A stretch of 64,000 nt of DNA from Streptomyces tsukubensis (GCF_009296025.1 NZ_CP045178.1:6572001-6636000); one strand, 5' to 3'; positions 27,168 to 35,862 are shown, counted from the stretch's first letter. The notes: generated by a model not told the origin, from the letters alone. Program-made: numbers and translations.

Positions 27168-27977
27168 GTGACGTCCCTCGACAAGCCGACCGACCACCGT
27201 AAACGCAAGCAGGATCGTGACGCGCCCGATCAGGCACAGGACGCGGCCTCGAAAGCGGTGACGGAGGCCGCGCTCTTCGACGCCTTCGGCGGCGTGCGCG
27301 GCATGGTGGAAACGGTTCTGCCGGGTCTCCTCTTCGTCACCATCTTCACGATCAACAAGAACCTGCATGTGTCCGCCATCGCGGCCCTCGTGGTCTCGCT
27401 GGTCCTCGCGGGGGCCCGGCTGATCAAGCGGGACACCGTCAAGCACGCCTTCAGCGGCGTCTTCGGCGTCGCCTTCGGCGTGGTCTTCGCGATGATGACC
27501 GGCAACGCCAAGGACTTCTACCTGCCGGGCATGATCTACACGCTGGGGCTCGCCCTCGCGTACATCGTGACCACGCTCGCAGGCGTCCCCCTGATCGGGC
27601 TCATCCTGGGCCCCGTCTTCAAGGAGAACCTGTCCTGGCGGACGAGGAACCCCGGCCGCAAGAAGGCGTACGCGAAGGCCAGCTGGGCCTGGGGCCTGAT
27701 TCTGCTCGCCAAGTGCGCGATCCTCTTCCCGCTGTACTGGTGGGCGGACACGACCTCGCTCGGCTGGATCCTCATCGCCCTGAAGATCCCGCCCTTCCTG
27801 CTGGCTGTCTGGCTTACCTGGGTCTTCCTCGCCAAGGCGCCCGCGCCCATCGACGTCTTCGCGGAGATGGAAGAGCAGGAGAAGGCGGAGAAGGAAGAGA
27901 AGGCGCGGCGCGCGGCGGAGCGGGAGCAGAGCGACGCCGCGGCACGCGCGGATGCGGAGCGGCGGCCTCGGTTGTAG
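27168..27977 (+). CDS. DUF3159 multispanning membrane protein
   Basis: The 269-residue protein has a charged N terminus, about five or six hydrophobic segments between residues 45 and 220, and a charged C-terminal coiled coil rich in Glu, Lys, Arg and Ala. DUF3159 is an actinobacterial family of unknown function. GTG 27168 is four bases after the OB-fold gene. Its position between kdp and two RCK-domain genes hints at a link with ion homeostasis, but this is inference from context only. Confidence 0.8.
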   Translation: MTSLDKPTDHRKRKQDRDAPDQAQDAASKAVTEAALFDAFGGVRGMVETVLPGLLFVTIFTINKNLHVSAIAALVVSLVLAGARLIKRDTVKHAFSGVFGVAFGVVFAMMTGNAKDFYLPGMIYTLGLALAYIVTTLAGVPLIGLILGPVFKENLSWRTRNPGRKKAYAKASWAWGLILLAKCAILFPLYWWADTTSLGWILIALKIPPFLLAVWLTWVFLAKAPAPIDVFAEMEEQEKAEKEEKARRAAEREQSDAAARADAERRPRL

Positions 27978-28132
27978 CACGAGGCCGTGGTCGTAGCCCC
28001 GGCTGAGGTGGAGCCGGGAGCCGAGGCCGGAGACGGAACCGGTGGGTGCGTACGAGGTGAGGGGGCCGGGCCTGCGGGCGTCGGCCCCCTCGCCGTATCC
28101 GGTGTATTCCCGCTGTACACCGTCCGGCCGTC

Positions 28133-28172
28133 GCTCGCCCGCTCGCCCGCTCGCCCGCTCGCCCGCTCGCCC
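28133..28172. repeat. Five perfect GCTCGCCC octamer repeats
   Basis: GCTCGCCC is repeated head-to-tail five times. It lies in the 364-base gap between the converging DUF3159 and RCK genes, which otherwise holds only GC-rich sequence and a terminator. A slippage-prone microsatellite; no coding function is evident. Confidence 0.75.
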
Positions 28173-28293
28173 GGCCGCCGTCCGCTCGCCCGGCTGCCGC
28201 CCGTCCGTCCGCGCGCCCGGTTGCGACCGTCGCCCGTCCTCTGGAACGCCGACGGCCCGGCTGCCGGGCGCGAACGCCGGGCCCCGGGCCGTC

Positions 28294-28321
28294 GACCCGA
28301 CGGGAACCAGCCCGTCGGGTC
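28294..28321. terminator. 11-bp perfect hairpin between convergent genes
   Basis: GACCCGACGGG (28294-28304) pairs with CCCGTCGGGTC (28311-28321) around AACCAG. It precedes the 3' end of the minus-strand RCK gene and follows DUF3159, so it can act as a terminator in either direction. Confidence 0.6.
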
Positions 28322-28341
28322 ACGCCATCACACGCACGCCA

Positions 28342-29022
28342 TCACACCGCCTGGTCGTCCTCCCGGCGTACCGAGAGCAGATCCTCCAGCTGCTCCTCAC
28401 GGGCCTGCGCGGCCACGAACAGCAGCTCGTCGCCGGCTTCCAGTGAGTCCTCGGGCGAGGGAGCCAGTACCCGCGTACCGCGAATGATCGTGACCAGCGA
28501 GGTGTCCTCGGGCCAGCGCACGTCGCCGACCTGCGTGCCGGCCAGCGCGGACTCGGGTGGCAGCGTCAGCTCCACCAGGTTGGCGTCGCCGTGACTGAAG
28601 CGCAGCAGCCGTACGAGATCACCGACGCTCACCGCCTCCTCGACCAGCGCCGACATCAGGCGCGGCGTGGAGACCGCGACGTCGACACCCCACGACTCGT
28701 TGAAGAGCCACTCGTTCTTGGGGTTGTTGACGCGGGCGACGACGCGCGGCACCGCGTACTCCGTCTTGGCCAGCAGCGACACGACGAGATTGACCTTGTC
28801 GTCACCGGTCGCGGCGATCACGACATTGCAGCGCTGCAACGCCGCCTCATCGAGTGAGGTGATCTCGCACGCGTCGGCCAGCAGCCACTCCGCCTGCGGC
28901 ACCCGCTCGACCGAGATCGCCGTGGGCGTCTTGTCGATGAGCAGCACCTCGTGCCCGTTCTCCAGCAGCTCACCCGCGATGGAACGGCCGACCGCACCCG
29001 CTCCGGCAATGGCGATACGCAT
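28342..29022 (-). CDS. RCK-domain K+ transport regulator (TrkA/CeoC-like)
   Basis: The 226-residue protein has an N-terminal RCK_N Rossmann domain starting MRIAIAGAGAVGRSIAGELL, with the NAD-binding glycine pattern and the acidic LLIDKTP loop. A C-terminal RCK_C (TrkA_C) domain occupies about residues 135-220. Such proteins gate K+ channels or transporters in response to nucleotides such as NAD(H) or c-di-AMP. ATG 29022 overlaps the upstream RCK gene's stop by one base. No TrkH-type pore gene is present in this window. Confidence 0.87.
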   Translation of the reverse strand: MRIAIAGAGAVGRSIAGELLENGHEVLLIDKTPTAISVERVPQAEWLLADACEITSLDEAALQRCNVVIAATGDDKVNLVVSLLAKTEYAVPRVVARVNNPKNEWLFNESWGVDVAVSTPRLMSALVEEAVSVGDLVRLLRFSHGDANLVELTLPPESALAGTQVGDVRWPEDTSLVTIIRGTRVLAPSPEDSLEAGDELLFVAAQAREEQLEDLLSVRREDDQAV

Positions 29023-29690
29023 CACTCACCGCCTTCCCTGGGGCCCTCGGCGAAGGCCTCTTCGACCTTCTGGACATCGCCGGTGCGCATCATCACGTGT
29101 ACGAGGTCGCCCTCCTGGACGACGGTCTGCGAGGTCGGAAGCATCGCTTCACCCAGACGCGTGACGAAGGCGACACGGACGCCGGTCTCCTCCTGGAGAC
29201 GGCTGACCTTCTGCCCGACCCACGCTTCCGAGGCGTAGACCTCGGCGAGCTGCACGGCGCCCGTAGGGTCCCGCCAGAGCGGCTCCGCGCCGGACGGCAA
29301 CAGCCTGCGGAGCATCTGGTCCGCCGTCCAGCGGACCGTGGCGACGGTCGGAATGCCCAGCCGCTGATAGACCTCGGCGCGACGCGGGTCATAGATACGA
29401 GCCGCGACGTTGTCGATGGAGAACATCTCCCTGGCGACCCGCGCCGCGATGATGTTCGAGTTGTCACCGCTGCTCACGGCGGCGAACGCGCCCGCTTCCT
29501 CGATGCCCGCCTCACGGAGGGTGTCCTGGTCGAACCCGATGCCGGTGACACGGCGGCCGCCGAAACCGGAGCCCAGACGGCGGAAGGCCGTGGGGTCCCG
29601 GTCGATCACGGCGACCGTGTGCCCCTGCTGCTCCAGGGTCTGCGCGAGAGCGGATCCCACTCTCCCGCAGCCCATGATGACGATGTGCAC
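29022..29690 (-). CDS. RCK-domain K+ transport regulator (TrkA/CeoB-like)
   Basis: The 222-residue paralogue starts MHIVIMGCGRVGSALAQTLE (RCK_N). Its RCK_C domain lies at about residues 140-215, with QKVSRLQEETGVRVAFVTRLG. Two consecutive RCK genes are typical of actinobacteria, where they are often named ceoB/ceoC. It is the first gene of the minus-strand pair and diverges from the KimA-type importer, so a shared promoter region and functional pairing are likely. Confidence 0.87.
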   Translation of the reverse strand: MHIVIMGCGRVGSALAQTLEQQGHTVAVIDRDPTAFRRLGSGFGGRRVTGIGFDQDTLREAGIEEAGAFAAVSSGDNSNIIAARVAREMFSIDNVAARIYDPRRAEVYQRLGIPTVATVRWTADQMLRRLLPSGAEPLWRDPTGAVQLAEVYASEAWVGQKVSRLQEETGVRVAFVTRLGEAMLPTSQTVVQEGDLVHVMMRTGDVQKVEEAFAEGPREGGE

Positions 29691-30116
29691 GACCGTCCTT
29701 CCGGCTGTTCATAGGTGTGTTGGCGCGGCCCCGGCGCTACCGGTCACCGCGAGGCGTGCTGGGTCTCTGCCGAGCGCCCCAAGGATCTCAGACAGGGGCC
29801 CAAGCTACACACGCGCGGTCCGCGCCGGGGAGACTCGTGCGGACCCGGCGGTGGTTTCCCCATGTGCGACCGGTGTACGACCCGTGTGCGACCCCGTCAG
29901 CTATCCGCGTACGGATCCCTCCGGGCTCACGCGTGCGAGCCGCTTTTCCCCCCGTGTCGTACCCGCGCGCGGGGCGTGTGGGAGGCGTACCTGGCGCGCG
30001 TGTGGGGCGCTTTCCCCCGTGCGGGAGTCGCGCGTTGCCGAGTTTCCCCAGGCATGACTCGCGCGATACCGGTGGCGGGTGGGCGCGCCCCCGTTCGACC
30101 GCTTACGATCCTCTGC
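29691..30116. promoter_or_regulatory. Divergent region between RCK genes and KimA-type importer
   Basis: These 426 bases separate the two K+ transcription units. GTGTGCGACC- and CGTACCCGCG-like short motifs recur. TACGAT at 30103, nine bases before the importer's GTG, could be a -10 box for a nearly leaderless transcript. I looked for the conserved ydaO/c-di-AMP riboswitch that precedes kimA in Bacillus and did not see it. Confidence 0.4.
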
Positions 30117-32180
30117 GTGTCCAAACTGACCGACGTGCCCAAACGCATCCTCATCGGGCGCGCACTGCGCAGCGACAAACTGGGAGAGACACTTCTCCCC
30201 AAGCGCATCGCACTACCCGTCTTCGCCTCCGACCCGCTCTCCTCCGTGGCCTACGCCCCTGGAGAGGTCCTGCTGGTCCTGTCGATCGCGGGTGTGTCGG
30301 CCTACCACTTCAGTCCCTGGATCGCGGTCGCCGTGGTGGTCCTGATGGGGACCGTCGTCGCCTCCTACCGGCAGAACGTGCACGCCTACCCGAGCGGCGG
30401 CGGTGACTACGAGGTCGCCACCACCAACCTCGGCCCGAAAGCGGGGCTGACCGTCGCGAGCGCGCTGCTCGTCGACTACGTCATGACCGTCGCGGTCTCC
30501 ATCGCCTCGGGCGTCGAGAACCTCGGCTCGGCCGTCCCCTTCGTCGTCGAGCACAAAGTGCTGTGCGCCGTCGTGGTCGTCCTGCTGCTGACCGTGATGA
30601 ACCTGCGTGGTGTACGCGAATCGGGCAAGCTCTTCGCCATCCCGACGTACGTCTTCGTCGGCGGCGTCTTCCTGATGATCATCTGGGGAGTCGTACGCGG
30701 GCTGATGCTCGGCGACGACCTCACCTCGCCCACCGCCGACTACACGATCAAGCCGGAGCACCAGGGCCTCGCGGGCATCGCCCTCGTCTTCCTGCTGCTG
30801 CGCGCCTTCTCGTCCGGCTGCGCGGCGCTCACCGGTGTCGAGGCCATCAGCAACGGCGTGCCGGCCTTCCGTAAGCCCAAGAGCAGGAACGCGGCGACGA
30901 CCCTCGCCCTCATGGGCGGCCTGGCCGTCACCATGTTCTGCGGGATCATCGGCCTCGCCATGGTCTCCGACGTGCACATGGCGGAGAACCCGGCGAAGGA
31001 CCTCTTCCGCGACGGTTCGCCCGTCGGTGGCGCCTACGTACAGAACCCCGTGATCACCCAGGTCGCGGCGGCGGTCTTCGGGGACGGCACCTTCTTCTTC
31101 GTGGTGCTGGCCGCGGCCACCGCACTGGTCCTCTTCCTGGCGGCGAACACCGCGTACAACGGTTTCCCGCTGCTCGGATCGATCCTCGCCCAGGACCGCT
31201 ACCTGCCCCGCCAGCTCCACACCCGAGGAGACCGCCTCACCTTCTCCAACGGCATCGTGCTCCTGGCGGGCGCCGCCGTACTTCTCCTCGTGATCTACGG
31301 CGCGGACTCCACCCGACTGATCCAGCTCTACATCGTGGGCGTCTTCGTCTCCTTCACGCTCAGCCAGATCGGCATGGTCAGGCACTGGAACAGGCACCTC
31401 GCCACCGAGCGGGACCAGGCGAAGCGGCGCCGCATGATCCGTTCCCGCGCGATCAACTCCTTCGGCGCGTTCCTCACGGGCGTCGTCCTCGTCGTGGTCC
31501 TGCTGACCAAGTTCACGCACGGTGCGTGGGTCGCGCTGCTCGGCATGGTCATCTTCTACGGCACGATGACCGCGATCCGTAAGCACTACGACCGGGTCGC
31601 CGCGGAGATCGCGGTCCCCGACGAGCCCACCGAGGACAGCGTGCGCCCCTCCCGGGTCCACTCGATCGTCCTCGTCTCCCGGCTGCACAGGCCGACCCTG
31701 CGCGCGCTGAGCTACGCGAGGCTGATGCGCTCGGACTCCCTCGAAGCGCTCAGCATCAACGTCGACCCCGACGAGACGAAGACGCTCAGGCAGGAGTGGG
31801 AGCGCCGGGGCATCGACGTACCGCTCAAGATCCTCGACTCCCCGTACCGCGAGATCACCAGGCCTGTCATCGAGTACGTGAAGCGGCTCCGCAAGGAGAG
31901 CCCGCGCGACGCGGTCAGCGTGATCATCCCGGAGTACGTGGTCGGCCACTGGTACGAGCACCTGCTGCACAACCAGAGCGCGCTGCGCCTCAAGGGACGG
32001 CTGCTCTTCACCCCCGGGGTGATGGTCACCTCCGTCGCCTACCAACTCGAATCGTCCGAGGCCGCGAAGAAGCGGGCCCGCAGGCGCCAGAACTGGGTCG
32101 CCCCGGGCGCGGTAAGGCGAGGCCCCGTGGAGAAGCGCCAGAAGGAGCCGAACGGTTCGAAGGAGCCGAGCGGCAAGTAG
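30117..32180 (+). CDS. kimA: KimA-type K+ importer (APC superfamily)
   Basis: The 687-residue protein has about twelve membrane helices and a cytosolic C-terminal region of about 150 residues. Diagnostic KimA segments are visible: KRIALPVFASDPLSSVAYAP at the N terminus, SYRQNVHAYPSGGGDYEVA, and LLLRAFSSGCAALTGVEAIS followed by NGVPAF. The C-terminal part (RVHSIVLVSRLHRPTLRALS onward) matches the dimerising UspA-like domain. In Bacillus KimA is a high-affinity K+/H+ symporter inhibited by c-di-AMP. It is often annotated only as amino acid permease. GTG 30117 starts the conserved region; upstream frame to 29715 is discarded. Confidence 0.85.
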   Translation: MSKLTDVPKRILIGRALRSDKLGETLLPKRIALPVFASDPLSSVAYAPGEVLLVLSIAGVSAYHFSPWIAVAVVVLMGTVVASYRQNVHAYPSGGGDYEVATTNLGPKAGLTVASALLVDYVMTVAVSIASGVENLGSAVPFVVEHKVLCAVVVVLLLTVMNLRGVRESGKLFAIPTYVFVGGVFLMIIWGVVRGLMLGDDLTSPTADYTIKPEHQGLAGIALVFLLLRAFSSGCAALTGVEAISNGVPAFRKPKSRNAATTLALMGGLAVTMFCGIIGLAMVSDVHMAENPAKDLFRDGSPVGGAYVQNPVITQVAAAVFGDGTFFFVVLAAATALVLFLAANTAYNGFPLLGSILAQDRYLPRQLHTRGDRLTFSNGIVLLAGAAVLLLVIYGADSTRLIQLYIVGVFVSFTLSQIGMVRHWNRHLATERDQAKRRRMIRSRAINSFGAFLTGVVLVVVLLTKFTHGAWVALLGMVIFYGTMTAIRKHYDRVAAEIAVPDEPTEDSVRPSRVHSIVLVSRLHRPTLRALSYARLMRSDSLEALSINVDPDETKTLRQEWERRGIDVPLKILDSPYREITRPVIEYVKRLRKESPRDAVSVIIPEYVVGHWYEHLLHNQSALRLKGRLLFTPGVMVTSVAYQLESSEAAKKRARRRQNWVAPGAVRRGPVEKRQKEPNGSKEPSGK

Positions 32181-32408
32181 TGAGGAGGGGGCGCGACGCC
32201 CGGAAGTGGGGGCCGGACACCCGCTTCGGAACCGGCGTCCCCGCCCGCTCGGATATCTGGCGCGGGAGGTGGAGCGGGGCCCGTAGACTGGACGGCTGTT
32301 GTCCGGGTGCTGTGTCGCACCCCTCTCCGTCCCCTGTCATCCCCCCGTAGCCCCCGTACCCCCCGTACCCCCCGTATCGCCCCCTGTATCGCTTGGAGCC
32401 ACCCCACC

Positions 32409-33755
32409 ATGTCGGAAGAACCGAAGATTTCGGAAGAACCGAAGAATTCGCTGGTGGGGGAGGAGTACGAGGTCGAGATCGGCCCCGTCGCCCACGGCGG
32501 GCACTGCATCGCCCGCACCGCGGAGGGCCAGGTGCTCTTCGTCCGCCACGCGCTGCCGGGAGAGCGGGTCATCGCCCGGGTCACGGACGGCGAGGACGAC
32601 TCCCGCTTCTTGCGCGCCGACGCGGTGACCGTCCTCGAACCGTCCAAGGACCGGGTGGAGGCCCCCTGTCCTTACGCGGGCCCCGGTAAGTGCGGCGGCT
32701 GCGACTGGCAGCACGCGAAACCGGGCGCGCAGCGCCGGCTCAAGGGCGAGGTGATCGCCGAGCAGCTCCAGCGGCTCGCGGGCCTCACCCCGGAGGAGGC
32801 GGGCTGGGACGGCACCGTCATGCCGGTACCCGGCGACAAGCTGCCCGCGGGCCAGGTACCCGCCTGGCGCACCCGCGTGCAGTACGCGATCGACGCCGAC
32901 GGCAACGCGGGACTGCGCCGCCACCGCTCGCACGAGATCGAGCCGATCGAGCACTGCATGATCGCGGCGGAGGGCGTCAGCGAACTGGGCATCGAGAAGC
33001 GCGACTGGTCAGGCATGGAGTCGGTCGAGGCGATCGCCGCCAGCGGCTCGGGCGACCGCCAGGTCGTCCTCGCCCCGCGCCCCGGCGCACGCCTCCCGCT
33101 GGTCGAACTGGACAAGCCCGTCTCGGTCCTGCGGGTCGACGAACGCGACGGGGGCGTCCACCGCGTCCACGGCCGCGCCTTCGTACGCGAGCGGGCCGAC
33201 GACCACACCTGGCGCGTCGGCAACGGCGGCTTCTGGCAGGTCCACCCGAAGGCCGCGGACCTGCTGGTCGAGGCGGCGATGCAGGGCCTGATGCCGCGCA
33301 AGGGCGAGACGGCGCTCGACCTGTACTGCGGCGTGGGCCTCTTCGCGGGAGCACTCGCCGACCGCCTCGGCGAGCAGGGCGCGGTGCTGGGCATCGAGAC
33401 GACGAAGCGAGCGGTCGAGGACGCGCGCCACAACCTGCGGGAGTTCCCGAGGGTCAGCATCGAACAGGGCAAGGTCGAACAGGTCCTGCCCCGCACAGGC
33501 ATCTCAGAGGCCAACCTGATCATCCTGGACCCGCCCCGCGCGGGCGCGGGCCGCCGCACCATCTCCCACCTGACCACCCTCGGCGCCCGCCGCATCGCCT
33601 ACGTGGCCTGCGACCCGGCGGCGCTGGCACGGGACTTGGCGTACTTCAAGGAGGGTGGCTACAAGGTGCGGACGCTGCGGGCTTTTGATTTGTTTCCGAT
33701 GACGCATCATGTGGAGTGCGTGGCGATCCTTGAGCCGGTGGCTAAGGGCGCCTGA
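32409..33755 (+). CDS. Class I SAM-dependent RNA methyltransferase, TrmA/RlmD (RumA) family
   Basis: The 448-residue protein has an N-terminal TRAM domain (about residues 14-75), a Cys cluster (CPYAGPGKCGGCDWQ) like the Fe-S motif of RumA enzymes, and a C-terminal Rossmann methyltransferase domain with DLYCGVGLFAG, DPPRAGAG and catalytic YVACDPAAL. The FPMTHHVE ending is diagnostic. It methylates C5 of a uridine in rRNA or tRNA; which site is not readable. ATG 32409 begins a short SEEPKI/SEEPKN repeat. A hairpin 139 bases downstream ends the transcript. Confidence 0.9.
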   Translation: MSEEPKISEEPKNSLVGEEYEVEIGPVAHGGHCIARTAEGQVLFVRHALPGERVIARVTDGEDDSRFLRADAVTVLEPSKDRVEAPCPYAGPGKCGGCDWQHAKPGAQRRLKGEVIAEQLQRLAGLTPEEAGWDGTVMPVPGDKLPAGQVPAWRTRVQYAIDADGNAGLRRHRSHEIEPIEHCMIAAEGVSELGIEKRDWSGMESVEAIAASGSGDRQVVLAPRPGARLPLVELDKPVSVLRVDERDGGVHRVHGRAFVRERADDHTWRVGNGGFWQVHPKAADLLVEAAMQGLMPRKGETALDLYCGVGLFAGALADRLGEQGAVLGIETTKRAVEDARHNLREFPRVSIEQGKVEQVLPRTGISEANLIILDPPRAGAGRRTISHLTTLGARRIAYVACDPAALARDLAYFKEGGYKVRTLRAFDLFPMTHHVECVAILEPVAKGA

Positions 33756-33811
33756 CCTGCGGGTTTGATTGGTGTGCGCTATGGGCGGTGTGGGCGTTAC
33801 GGGCGGTATCC

Positions 33812-33860
33812 TGACGCATGAGCGACGCACGTGACGCATGCCTGACGCACGTTTGACGCA
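33812..33860. repeat. TGACGCA direct repeats with mostly 11-bp spacing
   Basis: Heptamers start at 33812 (TGACGCA), 33823 (CGACGCA), 33832, 33843 and 33854 (all TGACGCA). Three of four intervals are 11 bases and one is 9. The array follows the methyltransferase stop and precedes a terminator-like hairpin. One-turn spacing suggests a protein-binding array, but there is no obvious target promoter. Confidence 0.55.
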
Positions 33861-33893
33861 CGCCGGGCCGAAAAACTGATTGGCCGTCAGGCG

Positions 33894-33947
33894 CATGAAA
33901 GCCGCCTCCGAACCCAAATGATTTCGGGTTCGGAGGCGGCTTTCATG
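33894..33947. terminator. 22-bp perfect hairpin
   Basis: Arms 33894-33915 and 33926-33947 are perfectly complementary around a 10-base AT-rich loop. The left arm begins CATGAAAGCCGCCTCC. It lies downstream of the methyltransferase gene and is the longest perfect stem seen in the window, consistent with a very strong terminator. Confidence 0.75.
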
Positions 33948-34010
33948 TAGTCGCAGGGAATTGCAGGTCGGGCCGGCGAGGTCGTACCCGCTCGGAGGGA
34001 TGGTGTCGTG

Positions 34011-34085
34011 ATGATGCCTTTCGACGCAGTGGTCAGCAAGTGGCGGTGGAGCTACAAGGATGCGGCGGATCCCCGGTTTCGGTAA
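34011..34085 (+). CDS. Possible 24-residue micro-ORF
   Basis: ATG 34011 follows GGAGGGATGGTGTCGTG, a good ribosome binding site, and opens MMPFDAVVSKWRWSYKDAAD plus PRFR before TAA. The stop falls in the loop of a 17-bp hairpin at 34062-34100. It could be a real micropeptide, the 3' remnant of a longer gene, or chance. Confidence 0.3.
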   Translation: MMPFDAVVSKWRWSYKDAADPRFR

Positions 34086-34100
34086 CCGGGGATCCGCCGC
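34062..34100. terminator. 17-bp perfect hairpin
   Basis: GCGGCGGATCCCCGGTT (34062-34078) pairs perfectly with 34084-34100 around TCGGT. The stem contains both the end of the micro-ORF and the ATG at 34060 that would open the downstream frame, so that ATG is not a credible start. Probably a terminator at the edge of a rearrangement. Confidence 0.65.
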
Positions 34101-34770
34101 TGTATTGCCGTGCTCCTGTTGCCTGAGTGGTTGCGAGCAGTGCCGGTATCTGTCCAACATCACCTACCCGATCACCGTCAACCCCGCGACGGCCCACAGG
34201 AGTGGAATCTACTTCGCCCAGCAATTCGGCTTCGCCAACGCCCCGGACGTCGGCTACACGGGCCTCCAGCCGCGCGAGAACAGCGGCGGTGCGGAGCGGC
34301 TCTCCGCCCGCTTCTCCAGCTTCGTCGCGGGAACGACGACGTCCGACCCGCTCTGCGCCGAAGGGGCCGACGGTGGGCCCGGTGTCACCTGTGCGGTGGA
34401 CTTCGACGCCGTCTACGGCCACCGCTACGACACCAAGGTCGAGCGCACCGGAGGCGACACCTGGACCGGTACGGCGAAAGACACGGTCAGTGGCAAGGAG
34501 ACCCACCTGGGGGCCTGGACGCTGCCCGCGGGCAGCGGGAATCCGCGGGGCTCCCAAGGTGGCTTCGTCGAGTACTGCTCGGCGATCCCCAGCTGCGCCG
34601 AGATGCCCAGGTCCGACGTGGTCTTCGGCGGCCCCACGTCCACCGACGCGGGCGGCCAGACCGGCACGACCAGGGCCAACTACGAGTACAGCGACTGCGT
34701 CGGCGAGTCCGGCTACCACGCCGAGAACGAAGAGACGGGTACGCACGTCACCCGCGGCTCCGTCTCATAA
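34101..34770 (+). pseudogene. 3' fragment of a DUF3472-like secreted protein gene
   Basis: The frame from about 34140 to 34770 codes some 210 residues beginning CRYLSNITYPITVNPATAHR, with VGYTGLQPR, RFSSFVAGTTTSDP and several cysteines (PLCAEG, VTCAV, EYCSAIPSCAE, SDCVG). The pattern resembles DUF3472-type extracellular proteins with disulfides, but no start codon or signal peptide is present. The only ATG (34060) is buried in a terminator hairpin. I read this as a gene that lost its 5' end. Family assignment is tentative. Confidence 0.5.
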
Positions 34771-34854
34771 GGACCCACTACCGACCGGCGGTCGCCGACG
34801 AGTACGTGGCGCTGCCCGAGGTGGGTGGCGGGGCCCCCGGAGCCCCGCCTCGCT

Positions 34855-35862
34855 TCACCAGCGCCGGTGGACCTCCTCGGCCCAGCCGAACAGGTCCCGC
34901 ACCTCCACGGCCTTGCCCTCGTCGTCGACGACCCGGCCCTGGTAGCGGCCGAACGCCTGGTCCTCCCGGCTGCGCATCCACAGTCGGGAGACGTCGGAGG
35001 AGCGTACGTACTCGGGCTGGAACTCCAGGTCGACGCGTTCACCGGTGATCTGCCACGGGGCGTACCAGTTCTTGCTGTCGTAGCGCCACACCAGCTCTTC
35101 GCTGATCTTGTGGAGGCGGCCGTCGAGGAAGAGGCCGTTCTCCACACTTCCGGTGCCGTCGGTCCACTTGCCGCCGATCTGCAGGCCGATCTCCCGGCCG
35201 TCGCGGTGGCCGTGCGCGGCCCCCCAGTTCCACATGATGTCGTTGGGCCAGCGGCCACGGCCGTGATCCAGGGTCGCGACGGATTCGTCGGCCGAGACCG
35301 GTATTTCCTTCCCCCGCACGGTGAGGGTCCCCTCCACGGGGCGGCCGATGTCCTTCACCGTGTACTGGAAGCGCCGGTCCGACCAGGGCACCACCACTCC
35401 CAGGCTGTCCCGGCCCGCGACGCGTTCCACCCGCAGGTCCGCCTGGAGCTCACCGGCGTTCACCCGCAGCCGCGTGTGCCCGGGAACCTCCTCGATGGAG
35501 ACGGAGTTCTTGCCCGCCCCCAGCCATACGCTGCCTTCACCGCAGCGGTTCGGGAAGCTCACGCCGCGGGCCGGCTTGATCACCTCCATCGAGAGGACGG
35601 GAGTGTTCGTGCGGCGGTCCAGGCACCAGGCGCCCTTGCTGGAGAGGTAGTCGAGGCTGGACGCGGTGATGGCGAAGATGTGGGTCGGCGTGACGACGCA
35701 CCAGTACTCCCAGCGCATCGTGCGGCCCCAGCCCTGGATGTTGGTGTGGTGCAGGGGAGTCCGGGTCCAGCCGACGGCGTCCGGGTCGAGCCGCCCGTCG
35801 GGACGGCACAGGTTGGTCCGTTCGGTGATCTCGCGCTCCGTTACACGGTGCCCGGTGTGCAT
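34855..35862 (-). CDS. DUF2804 protein
   Basis: The 335-residue soluble protein starts MHTGHRVTEREITERTNLCR and shows DUF2804 segments such as WEYWCVVTPTHIFAITAS and TLDHGRGRWPNDIMWNWGAA (GHGHR-like repeat follows), ending with SRLWMRSREDQAFGRYQGRV. Distant resemblance of the family to lipocalin-like hydratases (AttH/CrtC fold) is known, but no activity is established to me. ATG 35862 follows AAGGAGAGTCTC. It is the last gene of the minus-strand sugar-acid operon, an unusual partner for it. Confidence 0.8.
   Translation of the reverse strand: MHTGHRVTEREITERTNLCRPDGRLDPDAVGWTRTPLHHTNIQGWGRTMRWEYWCVVTPTHIFAITASSLDYLSSKGAWCLDRRTNTPVLSMEVIKPARGVSFPNRCGEGSVWLGAGKNSVSIEEVPGHTRLRVNAGELQADLRVERVAGRDSLGVVVPWSDRRFQYTVKDIGRPVEGTLTVRGKEIPVSADESVATLDHGRGRWPNDIMWNWGAAHGHRDGREIGLQIGGKWTDGTGSVENGLFLDGRLHKISEELVWRYDSKNWYAPWQITGERVDLEFQPEYVRSSDVSRLWMRSREDQAFGRYQGRVVDDEGKAVEVRDLFGWAEEVHRRW

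Noticed and set aside
29691..30116. ydaO/c-di-AMP riboswitch upstream of the KimA-type gene
   Set aside because: None of the conserved ydaO core segments could be recognised; only short GC-rich repeats are present.
34060..34100. ATG 34060 as the start of the DUF3472-like protein
   Set aside because: The codon lies in the stem of a 17-bp perfect hairpin and the first 25 codons show no signal peptide. The sequence reads better as a truncated gene.
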